A stretch of DNA of 37,002 bases from an uncultured Eubacteriales bacterium (GCA_900319635.1 ONPF01000015.1:1-37002); one strand, 5' to 3'; shown: positions 23,084-33,796, counted from the stretch's first letter. The notes: a model not told the origin generated them from the sequence alone. A program made the numbers and translations.

Positions 23084-24417
23084 AGACCCCCATCTGCGAT
23101 TTCGTCCGCAGCTACGCGGCGTCTGAGGCTCTCCGGCTGCACATGCCGGGGCACAAGGGGCAGCCGCTCCTGGGGCCGGAGGCGCTGGACATCACCGAGA
23201 TCCCCGGGGCGGACGTGTTATACCGGGCGAGGGGCGTCATCCGGGAGAGTGAGGAAAACGCCTCTCGGCTCTTCGGCAGCGCCCGGACGCTCTATTCCAC
23301 AGAGGGCTCCTCCCTCTGCATCCGGGCCATGCTGCAGCTGGCGCAGCTCTATGCCAGGCTCCGGGGCGAGAAGCCCCGCATCGCCGCCGGGCGCAACGCC
23401 CACCGGGTCTTTCTGGAGGCGGCCGCCCTGCTGGATCTGGAGATCCGCTGGTTGGGCGAGGGGCAGGAGCTGCTGTCCTGCCCGCTGACGGCAGAGGCGG
23501 TGGCGGCGCTGTTTGCCGCCGGGGAAGACGCCCCCAACGCGGTCTATGTGACGAGCCCCGACTATCTGGGAGGCTGCGCGGAGCTTGCGGCCATCGGGGA
23601 GATCTGCCATCAAAACGGCGCGCTGCTGCTTGTGGACAATGCCCACGGCGCCTATCTGAAGTTTCTCTCCCCCTCCCGGCATCCGCTGGATCTGGGAGCG
23701 GATCTGTGCTGCGACTCGGCGCACAAGACCCTGCCGGCGCTGACCGGCGGGGCGTATCTGCACCTTTCCCAAAGCTGCCCCAGGGAACTGCTGTCCATGG
23801 GCGAGCAGGCGCTCTCGCTCTTTGCCAGCACCAGCCCCTCCTATCTGATCCTGCAGTCGCTGGATCTGGTAAACGCCCTCCTGACCGGGGACTATCCCGC
23901 CCGGATCGCAGATACCGCCGCAAGGCTGGACGCGCTGAAAACCCAGCTGCGGGCGGAGGGCTGGAGGCTCACGGGTACGGAGCCTTTGAAGCTGACGCTG
24001 TGTCCCAAGTCCCGGGGCTATACCGGGGAGGAGCTGGGGGAGCTGCTGCAGCAGGCCGGCATCGTCTGCGAGTTTGCAGACCCGGACTACCTGGTGCTGA
24101 TGTTCACGCCGGCGTGCGGGGCTGATGCTTTTCCCCGCCTGCTGGACGCGCTGCAGGCTGTCCCGTCTCGGGCGCCGCTGCTGCAGGCTGCGCCGCCCTT
24201 GCCGCCGCCCGCCCAGGTGCTCACGCCCCGTGAGGCGCTGCTCTCCCCCTTCGAGACGGTGCCGACGGAGGAAGCGCTCGGTCGGATTCTGGCCAGCCCC
24301 AGCGTGGGCTGTCCCCCGGCGGTGCCGATCCTGATCTGCGGCGAGCGGATCGGGCCGGAGGCACTGCGGCTCTTCCGCTACTACGGGATCGAGACCGTGG
24401 ACGTTGTAATCGAATAA
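23080..24417 (+). CDS. Orn/Lys/Arg decarboxylase-family PLP enzyme
   Basis: 445 residues of the fold-type I basic amino acid decarboxylase group, in the short form seen in Bacillus YaaO. Marks are LRLHMPGHKG at the N-terminus, TEGSSLCIRAML (cofactor phosphate loop), VDNAHGAYL (Asp for the pyridine ring) and DSAHKTLPALTGGAYLH (Schiff-base Lys). It lacks the N-terminal wing domain of the large inducible decarboxylases. The start is ATG 23080, overlapping the scfB stop; the longer frame from 22915 is within scfB. The substrate is not predictable. Coupling to scfB could mean a role linked to the modified peptide, or only shared expression. Confidence 0.85.
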   Translation: MKTPICDFVRSYAASEALRLHMPGHKGQPLLGPEALDITEIPGADVLYRARGVIRESEENASRLFGSARTLYSTEGSSLCIRAMLQLAQLYARLRGEKPRIAAGRNAHRVFLEAAALLDLEIRWLGEGQELLSCPLTAEAVAALFAAGEDAPNAVYVTSPDYLGGCAELAAIGEICHQNGALLLVDNAHGAYLKFLSPSRHPLDLGADLCCDSAHKTLPALTGGAYLHLSQSCPRELLSMGEQALSLFASTSPSYLILQSLDLVNALLTGDYPARIADTAARLDALKTQLRAEGWRLTGTEPLKLTLCPKSRGYTGEELGELLQQAGIVCEFADPDYLVLMFTPACGADAFPRLLDALQAVPSRAPLLQAAPPLPPPAQVLTPREALLSPFETVPTEEALGRILASPSVGCPPAVPILICGERIGPEALRLFRYYGIETVDVVIE

Positions 24418-24432
24418 GGCGCAAGAATGAAC

Positions 24433-24470
24433 AGCCCCTTTGCCGGATCGAAGGCTCCGGCAAAGGGGCT
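24433..24470. terminator. Bidirectional terminator between the decarboxylase and guaA
   Basis: A perfect 15-bp stem (AGCCCCTTTGCCGGA with its complement) and an eight-base loop. The T-run is short on both sides. It lies between convergent stops at 24417 and 24475. Confidence 0.75.
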
Positions 24471-24474
24471 CATA

Positions 24475-26010
24475 TTATTCATATTCCACCGTGGCCGGCG
24501 GCTTGGAGGTGATGTCGTAGAACACCCGGTTCACGCCCCGAACCTCGTTGACGATCCGCACCGAGACCCGATCCAGCAGCTCATAGGGCAGCCTTGTCCA
24601 GTCCGCCGTCATGAAGTCCCCGGTCTGCACGCTGCGCAGCGCCACCGCGTAATCGTAGCTGCGCCCGTCGCCCATAACGCCAACGGAACGCATATTGGTC
24701 AGGGCGGCGAAATACTGGCTGCAGTGCTGCGCCAGCCCCGCCGCGGCGATCTCCTCCCGGAAGATGGCGTCCGCCCGTCGCAGCAGCTCCAGCTTTTCCG
24801 CCGTCACCGCGCCGATGACGCGGATGGCCAGCCCCGGCCCCGGGAAGGGCTGGCGGGAGACCAGCTCCTCCGGCAGCCCAAGCTCCCGTCCCAGCTGCCG
24901 CACCTCGTCCTTGAAAAGCGTCCGCAGCGGCTCCAGGATCTCCCGGAACTCCACCTGCGCCGGCAGACCGCCCACATTGTGGTGGCTCTTGATGACGGCG
25001 GCCGCTCCCCGGCCGGATTCGATCACATCCGGATAGATGGTGCCCTGAACCAGATAATCCACCGCACCAATGGCTTTGCCCACCTCTTCAAAGACGCGCA
25101 CAAACTCCTCGCCGATGATCTTTCGCTTTCGCTCCGGCTCCTCTACCCCGGCGAGGCGCTTCAGGAAACGCTCCCGGGCGTCTACCCGGAGAAACTGCAG
25201 CTCTCTGTCGGCGAAGGCCGCCTCCACCTGGTCTCCCTCGCCCTCCCGCAGCAGACCGTGATCCACGAACACGCACTGCAGTCGGGAGCCGACCGCCTCC
25301 GCCACCAGCGCCGCCGCCACGGAGGAATCCACGCCGCCGGAGAGGCCGAGAAGCGCACGGCCCTCGCCCACCTTTTCCCGGATGGCCGACACCGCCTGAT
25401 CCCGGAAGCTCGCCATGGTCCAGTCCCCTGCCGCGCCGCAGATCTCATACAGGAAGTTGTGCAGCATTGCGCCGCCGAAGGCCGTATGATGCACCTCCGG
25501 GTGGAACTGCACGCCGTAGAAGCGCCGCGCCTCGTCACAGATGGCGGCCGTGGGGCAGGCGGCGGAGTGGGCGCTGAGCCGGAAACCCGCCGGCGCCTCC
25601 GCCAGGTAATCCCCGTGGCTCATCCAGGTCACGCTCTCCTCCGGCAGCCCCCGGAACAGGGCGCAGCCGGGATCGAAAACGGTGTCGGTCTTCCCATATT
25701 CCCGTGCGCTGTCCGCCTGGGCGGGGATCACCCGTCCCCCCAGCATCTGAGCCAGCAGCTGGCAGCCGTAGCAGATGCCCAGGATCGGCTTTCCCAGGGT
25801 GAAGATCCCCGGGTCAGGCTTCGGCGCACCGGGGAGATAGACGCTGCCCGGCCCCCCGGTAAAGATGATGCCGATGGGGTCAAAGCGCCGGATTTCCTCC
25901 AGGGGCATGTCGTGCTCCCGCAGCTCGCAATACACGTGCTCCTCCCGCACGCGGCGGGCGATCAGCTGATTATACTGTCCTCCAAAATCCAGGATCAAAA
26001 CTTTCTGCAT
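24475..26010 (-). CDS. guaA: GMP synthase (glutamine-hydrolysing)
   Basis: Converts XMP to GMP with glutamine and ATP. In 511 residues the class I amidotransferase domain comes first ([11 protein letters not shown] with nucleophile Cys80, and FHPEVHHT for the His/Glu pair). Next is the ATP pyrophosphatase domain with P-loop [19 protein letters not shown], then the dimerisation domain ending PATVEYE. Length is normal. It begins four bases after pyrG with a modest ribosome site (AAGGATGAAG). The pairing makes a two-gene glutamine-amidotransferase operon for CTP and GMP supply. Confidence 0.97.
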   Translation of the reverse strand: MQKVLILDFGGQYNQLIARRVREEHVYCELREHDMPLEEIRRFDPIGIIFTGGPGSVYLPGAPKPDPGIFTLGKPILGICYGCQLLAQMLGGRVIPAQADSAREYGKTDTVFDPGCALFRGLPEESVTWMSHGDYLAEAPAGFRLSAHSAACPTAAICDEARRFYGVQFHPEVHHTAFGGAMLHNFLYEICGAAGDWTMASFRDQAVSAIREKVGEGRALLGLSGGVDSSVAAALVAEAVGSRLQCVFVDHGLLREGEGDQVEAAFADRELQFLRVDARERFLKRLAGVEEPERKRKIIGEEFVRVFEEVGKAIGAVDYLVQGTIYPDVIESGRGAAAVIKSHHNVGGLPAQVEFREILEPLRTLFKDEVRQLGRELGLPEELVSRQPFPGPGLAIRVIGAVTAEKLELLRRADAIFREEIAAAGLAQHCSQYFAALTNMRSVGVMGDGRSYDYAVALRSVQTGDFMTADWTRLPYELLDRVSVRIVNEVRGVNRVFYDITSKPPATVEYE

Positions 26011-26014
26011 CTCT

Positions 26015-27751
<1,737 letters not shown>

Positions 27752-27771
27752 GAAAAAAATGCAGCATATGC

Positions 27772-27801
27772 AAAACGCCCCGAAGCTAAGCCTTCGGAGC
27801 G
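27772..27801 (-). terminator. Terminator of the pyrH-rseP operon
   Basis: On the minus strand CGCTCCGAAG pairs with CTTCGGGGCG (one G-U pair), loop of six, followed by TTTTG. It lies 19 bases after the rseP stop. Confidence 0.82.
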
Positions 27802-27820
27802 ATTTGCGCACGCTGACGTT

Positions 27821-28885
27821 TTACTTTGTCACGATGCGGGAGATATCGTTGAACAGCACAAAGGCCATCAGCCCCAGCAGCAGCACCATGCCCACCAGGT
27901 GGATATAGCCCTCGTACTTGGGGTTGAGCTTCTTGCGGGTGATCCCCTCGATGATCACCGTCACGATCAGCAGGAAGACCCGCCCGCCGTCCAGCGCCGG
28001 GATGGGCAGCATGTTCATGATGGCAAGGTTGATGGCGATCATGGCGGCCAGCAGCAGGATCCGGGTGATGGCGTCCCCGAAGGTCTCAGACTGCTCCCCC
28101 GTCTCCGCCATATACTCCACGATGCCCACGGGGCCGGCCAGCTGCTCCACCTCCACATCGCCCCGGACCAGGTCGCGAAGGCCCTGCCAGATCAGCCGGG
28201 TGAACTGCATGGTCGTGTCCCAGGTGTGCTGCAGCCGCACGCCGAAGTTTGCCCACTCCACGCCATAGCCGGTACGGAGGCCGAAATACTCCACCCCGGT
28301 GTCGTCGTAGACCCGCCGAACCATATAGAAGTCGTCCAGCACCACTTTTTTCCCGTCCCGGATCAGAACAATGTCATAGGTGTCGCCGCCCTGCGCGAGG
28401 TACTCTCCGATCTCATCCCTGTCATAGATCCGGTGGCCGTCGATGGACCAGACCCGGTCGCCCACCTGCAGGCCGTCCTCAGCCTCGTAGGGGCAGCCCT
28501 CCATGAAGCCGGCCAGCACGGGCACATTAAAGCCCGGATAGGTCTGATAGACGCAGAAGATCACCAGCACGCCGAAGACAAAGTTCATGAAGGCGCCGGC
28601 GCAGAGGATGAGGATGCGCTTCCAGGGCGCCTGGTTGGTGAAGGCTCTGGGGTCTTCCGACTCTGTGTCCTCCCCGGCCATGGCGCAGTAGCCCCCGATG
28701 GGGATCCAGCGCAGGGCGTACAGGGTCTCCCCCTTCTGCTTTTTCCAGATGGCCGGCCCCATGCCGATGGAAAACTCCTCCACCTTCACGCCGCAGGCCT
28801 TGGCCGTGATGAAGTGGCCGAACTCGTGGCTGGCGATCAGGATGCCGAAAACCAGGATGCCGATCAGAATATACACTACGATCAT
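27821..28885 (-). CDS. rseP: Site-2 membrane zinc protease
   Basis: M50 family intramembrane metalloprotease of 354 residues. HEFGH in the first membrane helix (residues 20-24) and NMLPIPALDGGR near the C-terminus provide the zinc ligands. Between them lies one PDZ domain (GCPYEAEDGLQVGDRVWSIDG). Members cut anti-sigma factors or signal peptides. It closes the pyrH-frr-uppS-dxr operon, 15 bases after dxr, as in many Firmicutes. A link to the ECF system in this window is possible but not shown. Confidence 0.93.
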   Translation of the reverse strand: MIVVYILIGILVFGILIASHEFGHFITAKACGVKVEEFSIGMGPAIWKKQKGETLYALRWIPIGGYCAMAGEDTESEDPRAFTNQAPWKRILILCAGAFMNFVFGVLVIFCVYQTYPGFNVPVLAGFMEGCPYEAEDGLQVGDRVWSIDGHRIYDRDEIGEYLAQGGDTYDIVLIRDGKKVVLDDFYMVRRVYDDTGVEYFGLRTGYGVEWANFGVRLQHTWDTTMQFTRLIWQGLRDLVRGDVEVEQLAGPVGIVEYMAETGEQSETFGDAITRILLLAAMIAINLAIMNMLPIPALDGGRVFLLIVTVIIEGITRKKLNPKYEGYIHLVGMVLLLGLMAFVLFNDISRIVTK

Positions 28886-28900
28886 ACAGGATTCTCCGTT

Positions 28901-30043
28901 TTAAAAATGCTCTTTTACATATACCCGCGCCGCCGCGTCCGCTTCCAGGATGGTGTCCAGGTCGTCAGCCGCGACCACGCCAACCCGCTCCACGGCCTCC
29001 GCCGCCGCGTCGTAAATGCGGTTATAGCCCAGCTCGTGGCGCAGGAACTTGTGCACCGCCACCTCGTTGGCCGCGCTCATGACGCAGGGGGCCGTGCCGC
29101 CCCGGCGGGCGCAGTCCATGGCCAGGCGCAGACAGGGGAAGTTCACAAGATCCGGCTCCTCAAAGCTCAGATCCCGCAGCTTCCAGAAGTCCAGATGCTG
29201 GAACATGGAGGGCTTCCGCTCCGGCCAGGTCAGCGCCAGCTGGATGGGCAGCCCCATGTCGGGCACGCCCAGCTGGGCGATCACCGTGCCGTCCACCAGC
29301 TCCACCATGGAGTGGATCACGCTCTGGGGATGGATGACCACCTGGATGTCGTCCGGCGTCACGCCGAAAAGATGCATGGCCTCCACGAACTCCAGGCCTT
29401 TGTTCATCAGCGTGGAGCTGTCCACGGAGATCTTGGCGCCCATGCTCCAGTTGGGATGGCGCACCGCCTCCTCGGGGGTGATGGCCTCCAGCTCCTCCCG
29501 GCGTCTGCCCCGGAAGGGGCCGCCGGAGCCGGTGAGCAGGATCTTTTTGAGTTCCCCCGCTCCCCTGCCCATCAGGCACTGGAAGATGGCGGAGTGCTCC
29601 GAGTCCACGGGCACGATCTCTGCGCCCCGCGCTGCCGCTCGAGCCATGACCAGATCGCCCGCGCAGACCAGGGTCTCCTTATTGGCAAGGGCGATGCGCT
29701 TTTTCGCGTCGATGGCGGCCAGGGTGGGCCGGAGCCCCACCGCGCCGGACACCGCGGTCACCACGCAGTCGCTCTCGGGAAGGGTCGCAGCCTCAAGCAG
29801 CCCCTCCATGCCGGATCCCACCCGGATGGGCGTATCCGCCACGGCGAGCTTGAAGGCCTTGGCCGCCTCCTCGTCGTAAACTGCTACAAAATTGGGCTTG
29901 AACTTCCGCGCCTGCTGCTCCAGCAGGTCGATCTTGCGATTGGCGGTCAGGGCCGCCACGCGGATGCCGGTGTGCTCCGCCACCGCCGCCGTCTGGCGGC
30001 CGATGGAGCCGGTGCAGCCCAAAATGGAAATGGAACGAACCAT
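28901..30043 (-). CDS. dxr: 1-deoxy-D-xylulose-5-phosphate reductoisomerase
   Basis: Second step of the non-mevalonate isoprenoid pathway. The 380 residues carry the NADPH loop LGCTGSIGRQTAAV at the N-terminus, the metal/substrate stretch VPVDSEHSAIFQCL, TGSGGPFRG, and KISVDSSTLMNKGLEFVEA. ATG 30043 has AAGGAG upstream. Its product line feeds undecaprenyl phosphate made by uppS in the same operon. It follows the AlkD-like gene, not cdsA. Confidence 0.97.
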   Translation of the reverse strand: MVRSISILGCTGSIGRQTAAVAEHTGIRVAALTANRKIDLLEQQARKFKPNFVAVYDEEAAKAFKLAVADTPIRVGSGMEGLLEAATLPESDCVVTAVSGAVGLRPTLAAIDAKKRIALANKETLVCAGDLVMARAAARGAEIVPVDSEHSAIFQCLMGRGAGELKKILLTGSGGPFRGRRREELEAITPEEAVRHPNWSMGAKISVDSSTLMNKGLEFVEAMHLFGVTPDDIQVVIHPQSVIHSMVELVDGTVIAQLGVPDMGLPIQLALTWPERKPSMFQHLDFWKLRDLSFEEPDLVNFPCLRLAMDCARRGGTAPCVMSAANEVAVHKFLRHELGYNRIYDAAAEAVERVGVVAADDLDTILEADAAARVYVKEHF

Positions 30044-30103
30044 ACTCTACTCCTTTTTTCGGAAAAATGGTGAAAAAACAGGAAACTTTGCCCGAGCCCG
30101 CAG

Positions 30104-30790
30104 CTATTTCGGCCGGCGCAGGCCGCGAAGCAGCTGCTTTTGCTCCGGGGAAATGCGGTAGCTCTCCACCGCTTTCTGAATGGTCTTGTTGTGGGTCCAA
30201 GCGTCCAGCCGCCCCTCCTGCAGGTATGGCAGGCTGCTCTCCCACTGCTTGGCGAGGGCTGTAGCAAAGTACCAGGCGCGCATTATGTTTACATAATATT
30301 CTTCTGATTCTATTACGGAAACCATCTGCAGATATTCCGGCCGGAAATCCCCGTCCAGAAAATGATCCATCAGCAGCTTGATGCCGTAGCGGACCGTATA
30401 GGTCTGCCCGGAGGCCAGCCAGCGCCGGATGTGCGGCAGAAGCGCCTCCCGGTGCTTCCGGAAGACCGGTGGGCTCATGCTGTCGCAGGTGGCCCAGTTG
30501 TCAAGCCAGGGCAGAAAGCGCTCCACCCCGGCAAGGCATTCGTCAAAATCCTTGATCTGTTCCAGGAAAAAGGCGTGCAGGCCGTTCTCTTCAAAATATG
30601 CGTGGGGAAGCGCCGCCATGAAAGGGGCGGGATCTCCGCTCTTCCAGAGCTCCCTGGCCAGCTTCCGCAGCGCCGGGGTGCGCGCGCCCAGGATGGTCTC
30701 CGGCGGGATGTTGGGGATCAGCTTTGCCACAAAGGCGGCGTTTTTTTCGTCCCGCAGGGCAAAGAGGCAGGGCTGGATTGAAGTGTTCAT
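30104..30790 (-). CDS. DNA alkylation repair protein (AlkD-like HEAT-repeat glycosylase)
   Basis: 228 residues of all-helical repeats. Matching stretches are TPALRKLARELWKSGDPAPFMAALPHAYFEENGLHAF, LDNWATCDSMSPPVF, YTVRYGIKLLMDHFLD and VNIMRAWYFATALAKQW, all typical of the AlkD family that removes alkylated bases. The active-site Asp is probably the one in WATCD (inferred from the family). It sits between uppS and dxr, where cdsA is usual in Firmicutes. A repeat-element fragment lies just upstream, so it looks inserted. The ribosome site is ordinary (GGAG/AGGAA). Confidence 0.86.
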   Translation of the reverse strand: MNTSIQPCLFALRDEKNAAFVAKLIPNIPPETILGARTPALRKLARELWKSGDPAPFMAALPHAYFEENGLHAFFLEQIKDFDECLAGVERFLPWLDNWATCDSMSPPVFRKHREALLPHIRRWLASGQTYTVRYGIKLLMDHFLDGDFRPEYLQMVSVIESEEYYVNIMRAWYFATALAKQWESSLPYLQEGRLDAWTHNKTIQKAVESYRISPEQKQLLRGLRRPK

Positions 30791-30804
30791 TTCCTGTGCT
30801 CCAC

Positions 30805-30830
30805 GGGCCGTCGAGGGCGCCGGCCCCTAC
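30805..30830. repeat. Fragment of a GC-rich dispersed repeat between uppS and the AlkD-like gene
   Basis: The segment begins GGGCCGTCGAGGGCG and ends GGCCCCTAC. Its TAGGGGC(C/G)-type end resembles the arms of the palindrome after sigE (34519-34591). It sits at the junction where operon order departs from the usual, five bases from the uppS stop. Confidence 0.45.
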
Positions 30831-30834
30831 AATG

Positions 30835-31566
30835 TCATTTCACTTTTCCGTAGCGCCGGTCGCGCCGCTGAAACTCCGCGATGGCCTTGTCCAGCTCCTG
30901 GGGGCTGAAATCCGGCCATAGCACGTCGGTAAAATAAAACTCCGCATAGGCGCACTGCCACAGCAGGAAGTTGGAGATGCGCTGCTCTCCGCCGGGGCGG
31001 ATCAGCAGATCCGGGTCGGGGATGCCGGCGGAGTAGAGATAGCTGCCGAACTGCTCCTCGGTGAGCTCCCCCTCCACCTTGCCCGCGGCCAGATCCGCGG
31101 CGTAGCGCCGGGCGGCGTGGACGATCTCGTCCCGCCCGCCGTAGTTGAGGCAGATGTTGGCCTGGAAGCCCTCGTAGCGCTGGGAGATCTCGTCGGTTTT
31201 GCGCACCAGCTCCCGCTGCTCCTCGGTGAGGGCGTTCAGATCCCCGAAGATCTTCATGCGGATCTTGTCCCGCTCCATGGTGTCGATGGCCTCCTGCAGG
31301 TACTTGTTCAGCAGGCGCATGATGGTCTTGACCTCGCCCTCGGGGCGCTTCCAGTTCTCGGTAGAGAAGGCGTAGACCGTGAGATAGTCCACGCCGATGT
31401 CCTTGCAGTAGGTGGCGATTTTGCGGAAGGTCTCCGCCCCCACCGCGTGTCCCGCCGTGCGGGGCAGGCCGCGGCGCTTGGCCCAGCGGCCGTTGCCATC
31501 CAGAATAATGGCAATATGCCGGGGGATATTCTCCCCCGGCTGTCGGTTGTTCTTCTCTGCCGCCAT
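30835..31566 (-). CDS. uppS: Isoprenyl transferase (undecaprenyl diphosphate synthase)
   Basis: Adds isopentenyl units in cis to build the C55 carrier lipid for peptidoglycan. The 243 residues show HIAIILDGNGRWAKRRGLPRTAGH (catalytic Asp and diphosphate-binding residues), LTVYAFSTENWKRP, LLIRPGGEQRISNFLLWQ and FTDVLWPDF. The ATG shares a base with the frr stop (TGATG), so translation is coupled. Length and motifs are typical; nothing is missing. Confidence 0.97.
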   Translation of the reverse strand: MAAEKNNRQPGENIPRHIAIILDGNGRWAKRRGLPRTAGHAVGAETFRKIATYCKDIGVDYLTVYAFSTENWKRPEGEVKTIMRLLNKYLQEAIDTMERDKIRMKIFGDLNALTEEQRELVRKTDEISQRYEGFQANICLNYGGRDEIVHAARRYAADLAAGKVEGELTEEQFGSYLYSAGIPDPDLLIRPGGEQRISNFLLWQCAYAEFYFTDVLWPDFSPQELDKAIAEFQRRDRRYGKVK

Positions 31567-32117
31567 CAGATCTGCGTGAGCTCCTTCTCCTTGGCCTCGG
31601 CGATCTTGTCGATCTCCTTGGTGAAGTCATCGGTCAGCTTCTGCAGATCCTTCTCGGTGATCTTGTAGTCGTCCTCGGTGATCTCGGAGGCCTTCTGCAT
31701 CTTCTTGAACTTGTCGATGGCGTCGCGGCGGATGTTGCGGATGGCCACCTTGCTCTCCTCGGCGTACTTCTTGGTCTGCTTGACCAGGTCGCGGCGGCGC
31801 TCCTCGGTCAGCGGCGGGAAGACCAGGCGGATGCAGCGGCCGTCGTTCTGGGGATTGATGCCCAGGTCGGAGGCCAGGATCGCCTTCTCAATGCCCTTGA
31901 GCAGCTTGTTGTCCCAGGGCTGGATCAGCAGGGAGCGGGGGTCGGGGGTCGCGATGGAGGCCACCTGCTGTATGGGGGTGGGAACGCCATAGTAGTCCAC
32001 CTGGATCTGATCCAGGACGGCGGCATTGGCGCGGCCGGCGCGAATGGTAGCCAGCTGCGTGGTCAGCGCCTCGCAGGTTCTCTTCATTTTGTGCTCAAAT
32101 TCCTTGTAGTCAGACAT
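31566..32117 (-). CDS. frr: Ribosome recycling factor
   Basis: Releases ribosomes after termination with EF-G. 183 residues: a long helical bundle with family stretches FEHKMKRTCEALTTQLATIRAGRAN, VPTPIQQVASI, NDGRCIRLVFPPLTEERRRDLVK, and a charged C-terminus ending KEKELTQI. It is preceded by a good GAGGAGG-like site (GAGGTTT is the near segment) and lies 39 bases after pyrH. Confidence 0.97.
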   Translation of the reverse strand: MSDYKEFEHKMKRTCEALTTQLATIRAGRANAAVLDQIQVDYYGVPTPIQQVASIATPDPRSLLIQPWDNKLLKGIEKAILASDLGINPQNDGRCIRLVFPPLTEERRRDLVKQTKKYAEESKVAIRNIRRDAIDKFKKMQKASEITEDDYKITEKDLQKLTDDFTKEIDKIAEAKEKELTQI

Positions 32118-32156
32118 AATGAAACCTCCTCAATAGTATTCACAAAAACAGTTTTC

Positions 32157-32867
32157 TTACTTCACGGTGGTACCGATTTTCTCGCCGCAGAGCACCCGGC
32201 GGATATTGTCCGGCTCCGCCAGGGCGAAGACGATCACGGGGATGTTGTTGTCCATGGCCATGCTGGTGGCTGTGGAGTCCATCACGGCCAGCCGCCGCGC
32301 CAGCACCTCGTCATAGCTGATCTCGTCAAACTTCTTAGCCTCCGGATTCTTGCGGGGGTCGTCGTCATACACGCCGTCGATGTTTTTGGCCAGCAGGATG
32401 GCGTCGGCATGGATCTCCGCCGCCCGCAGGGTGGCCGCCGTATCGGTGGAGAAGAAGGGCATGCCCGTGCCGCAGCCGAAGAGCACCACCTTGCCCTGCT
32501 CCAGATATTCGATAGCCCGGCGGGTATCGTAGCGCTCGCCCACGCCCTGGATGTCCACCGCGGTCATCACCCGGGCATCAGCCCCCAGCTGCTTGAACAC
32601 GTCCGCCACCGCGAGGCAGTTCATGGCCGTGGCCAGCATGCCCATCCGGTCTGCGCTGACGCGCTCCACCTTCCCGGCGCCGTCCTTCACGCCGCGCCAG
32701 AAGTTGCCGCCGCCGATGACGATGCCGACCTGCACGCCCTCCGCCGCGATCTGCTTCACCGTCTCACACACGCGGGAAACGAAGGCGAAGTCATAGCCGC
32801 TCTTCTTCTCCCCCGCCAGTGCCTCGCCACTGATCTTGATCAGGATCCGTCTGTAAATCGCATCCAC
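32157..32867 (-). CDS. pyrH: UMP kinase
   Basis: Phosphorylates UMP to UDP. 236 residues of the amino acid kinase fold: RILIKISGEALAG at the N-terminus, IVIGGGNFWRG, DRMGMLATAMNCLA, LFGCGTGMPFFSTDTAA, AKNIDGVYDDDPRKNP and MDNNIPVIVF. I chose GTG 32867, which has AGGAGG nine bases upstream; ATG 32891 lies before that site and adds eight residues that look non-native. First gene of the envelope/translation operon. Confidence 0.95.
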   Translation of the reverse strand: MDAIYRRILIKISGEALAGEKKSGYDFAFVSRVCETVKQIAAEGVQVGIVIGGGNFWRGVKDGAGKVERVSADRMGMLATAMNCLAVADVFKQLGADARVMTAVDIQGVGERYDTRRAIEYLEQGKVVLFGCGTGMPFFSTDTAATLRAAEIHADAILLAKNIDGVYDDDPRKNPEAKKFDEISYDEVLARRLAVMDSTATSMAMDNNIPVIVFALAEPDNIRRVLCGEKIGTTVK

Positions 32868-32903
32868 TGGTCCGATCCTCCTGTGTACCATGATTTCCCG
32901 TCC

Positions 32904-32932
32904 ATCTTACCACAGGCTTTCCTTTTTGACAA
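32904..32932 (-). promoter_or_regulatory. Promoter of the pyrH operon
   Basis: TTGTCA (32932-32927), 17 bases, TAAGAT (32909-32904) on the minus strand. Its -35 box overlaps the first candidate Spo0A-type box of the divergent spoIIGA promoter. Confidence 0.65.
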
Positions 32933-32972
32933 TTCCCAAATGACAAATTCTCCGCCCCCGGCGCGGTATAAT
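32926..32972 (+). promoter_or_regulatory. Promoter of spoIIGA with Spo0A-box-like repeats
   Basis: TATAAT at 32967-32972 is a perfect -10. Upstream are two TGACAA repeats (32927-32932 and 32941-32946) spaced 14 bases, each close to the reverse complement of the Spo0A box TTTGTCRAA. The spacing from the second repeat to the -10 is 20 bases, longer than normal. The Bacillus spoIIG promoter is also over-spaced and Spo0A-activated (family knowledge). Confidence 0.6.
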
Positions 32973-32978
32973 CCAGGC

Positions 32979-33785
32979 ATGGAGATTCTCTACCTGGACC
33001 TGTACTTTCTCGTGAACCTGCTGGCGGATTATCTGCTGTGTCTGGCCGCGGCGCGGCTCTGCGGGCTGCGGCTGCGGCGCAAACGCTATCTGCTGGCGGC
33101 GCTCTTCGGCGCGCTCTACGCCGTGCTCTGCACCCTGCCCGGTCTGGGGCTTCTGGCCTCCCCGGCGGGCATTCTCGGCTCCGGGCTCCTGCTGGGCGGG
33201 ATCGCCTTCCGGGGCGAGACGCGCCCGCTGCGCCCTATGCTGACGCTGCTGCTGCTCGCCGCCGCCCTGGGGGGCGGGCTCTACGCTCTGACGCTCCAAA
33301 GCGGCGGGCGCCCCATTCTCTCCCTCCGACTGCTGCTGAGCTCCTTTTTCGTCTTCTACGGGCTGCTGAAGCTGCTCTCCCGCTTCCGCTCCCGCTGGGA
33401 TGGAAGCAAAAAAGCCCGGGTGCGCCTGGTTCTGGGCAGCCGGGAGGCCAGCTTTCCCGCCCTGATCGACAGCGGCAACAGTCTCCGGGACCCCGCCACC
33501 GGGGCGGGGGTGCTCATCGTCTCCCCCCGGGCGCTGCGCCCGCTCTTTCCCGGCAGCGACGCCCTGCTGGAGGGGCTGAGCCCGGTAGAGCTGCTGGAGG
33601 CCCAGGGGCAGCTCCCCGGTCTCACGGGGCGGCTGCGCCTCATTCCCTTTCGGAGCCTGAACGGAGAGGGGCTCCTGCCCCTCTTTCGCCCGGACGCGCT
33701 GTATGTGGATCAGAAAAAGTGCGAGGATTTGCTGGTCGCCCTCTCCCCCGAGGCCAGAGGCGACGGCTTTGAAGCGATTCTTTGA
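32979..33785 (+). CDS. spoIIGA: Sigma-E processing peptidase, membrane aspartic protease
   Basis: Removes the pro-sequence of sigma E in the mother cell at the start of sporulation. 268 residues: an N-terminal membrane half with about five hydrophobic segments (residues 1-130), then a soluble protease domain with the aspartic motif [34 protein letters not shown] matches the family N-terminus, which fixes the start. The usual ribosome site is absent: the -10 box ends only six bases upstream, so the transcript would begin at the ATG itself. It lies directly before sigE. Confidence 0.93.
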   Translation: MEILYLDLYFLVNLLADYLLCLAAARLCGLRLRRKRYLLAALFGALYAVLCTLPGLGLLASPAGILGSGLLLGGIAFRGETRPLRPMLTLLLLAAALGGGLYALTLQSGGRPILSLRLLLSSFFVFYGLLKLLSRFRSRWDGSKKARVRLVLGSREASFPALIDSGNSLRDPATGAGVLIVSPRALRPLFPGSDALLEGLSPVELLEAQGQLPGLTGRLRLIPFRSLNGEGLLPLFRPDALYVDQKKCEDLLVALSPEARGDGFEAIL

Positions 33786-33796
33786 AGGAGATACTT

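Noticed and set aside
27899-30073. Long plus-strand open frame (724 codons) opposite rseP and dxr
   Set aside because: It is the antisense shadow of two well-conserved genes in GC-rich DNA, with low-complexity His/Gly-rich translation and no ribosome site.
32091-32978. In-frame 5' extension of spoIIGA
   Set aside because: It runs antisense through pyrH and contains the promoter; the family N-terminus begins at 32979.
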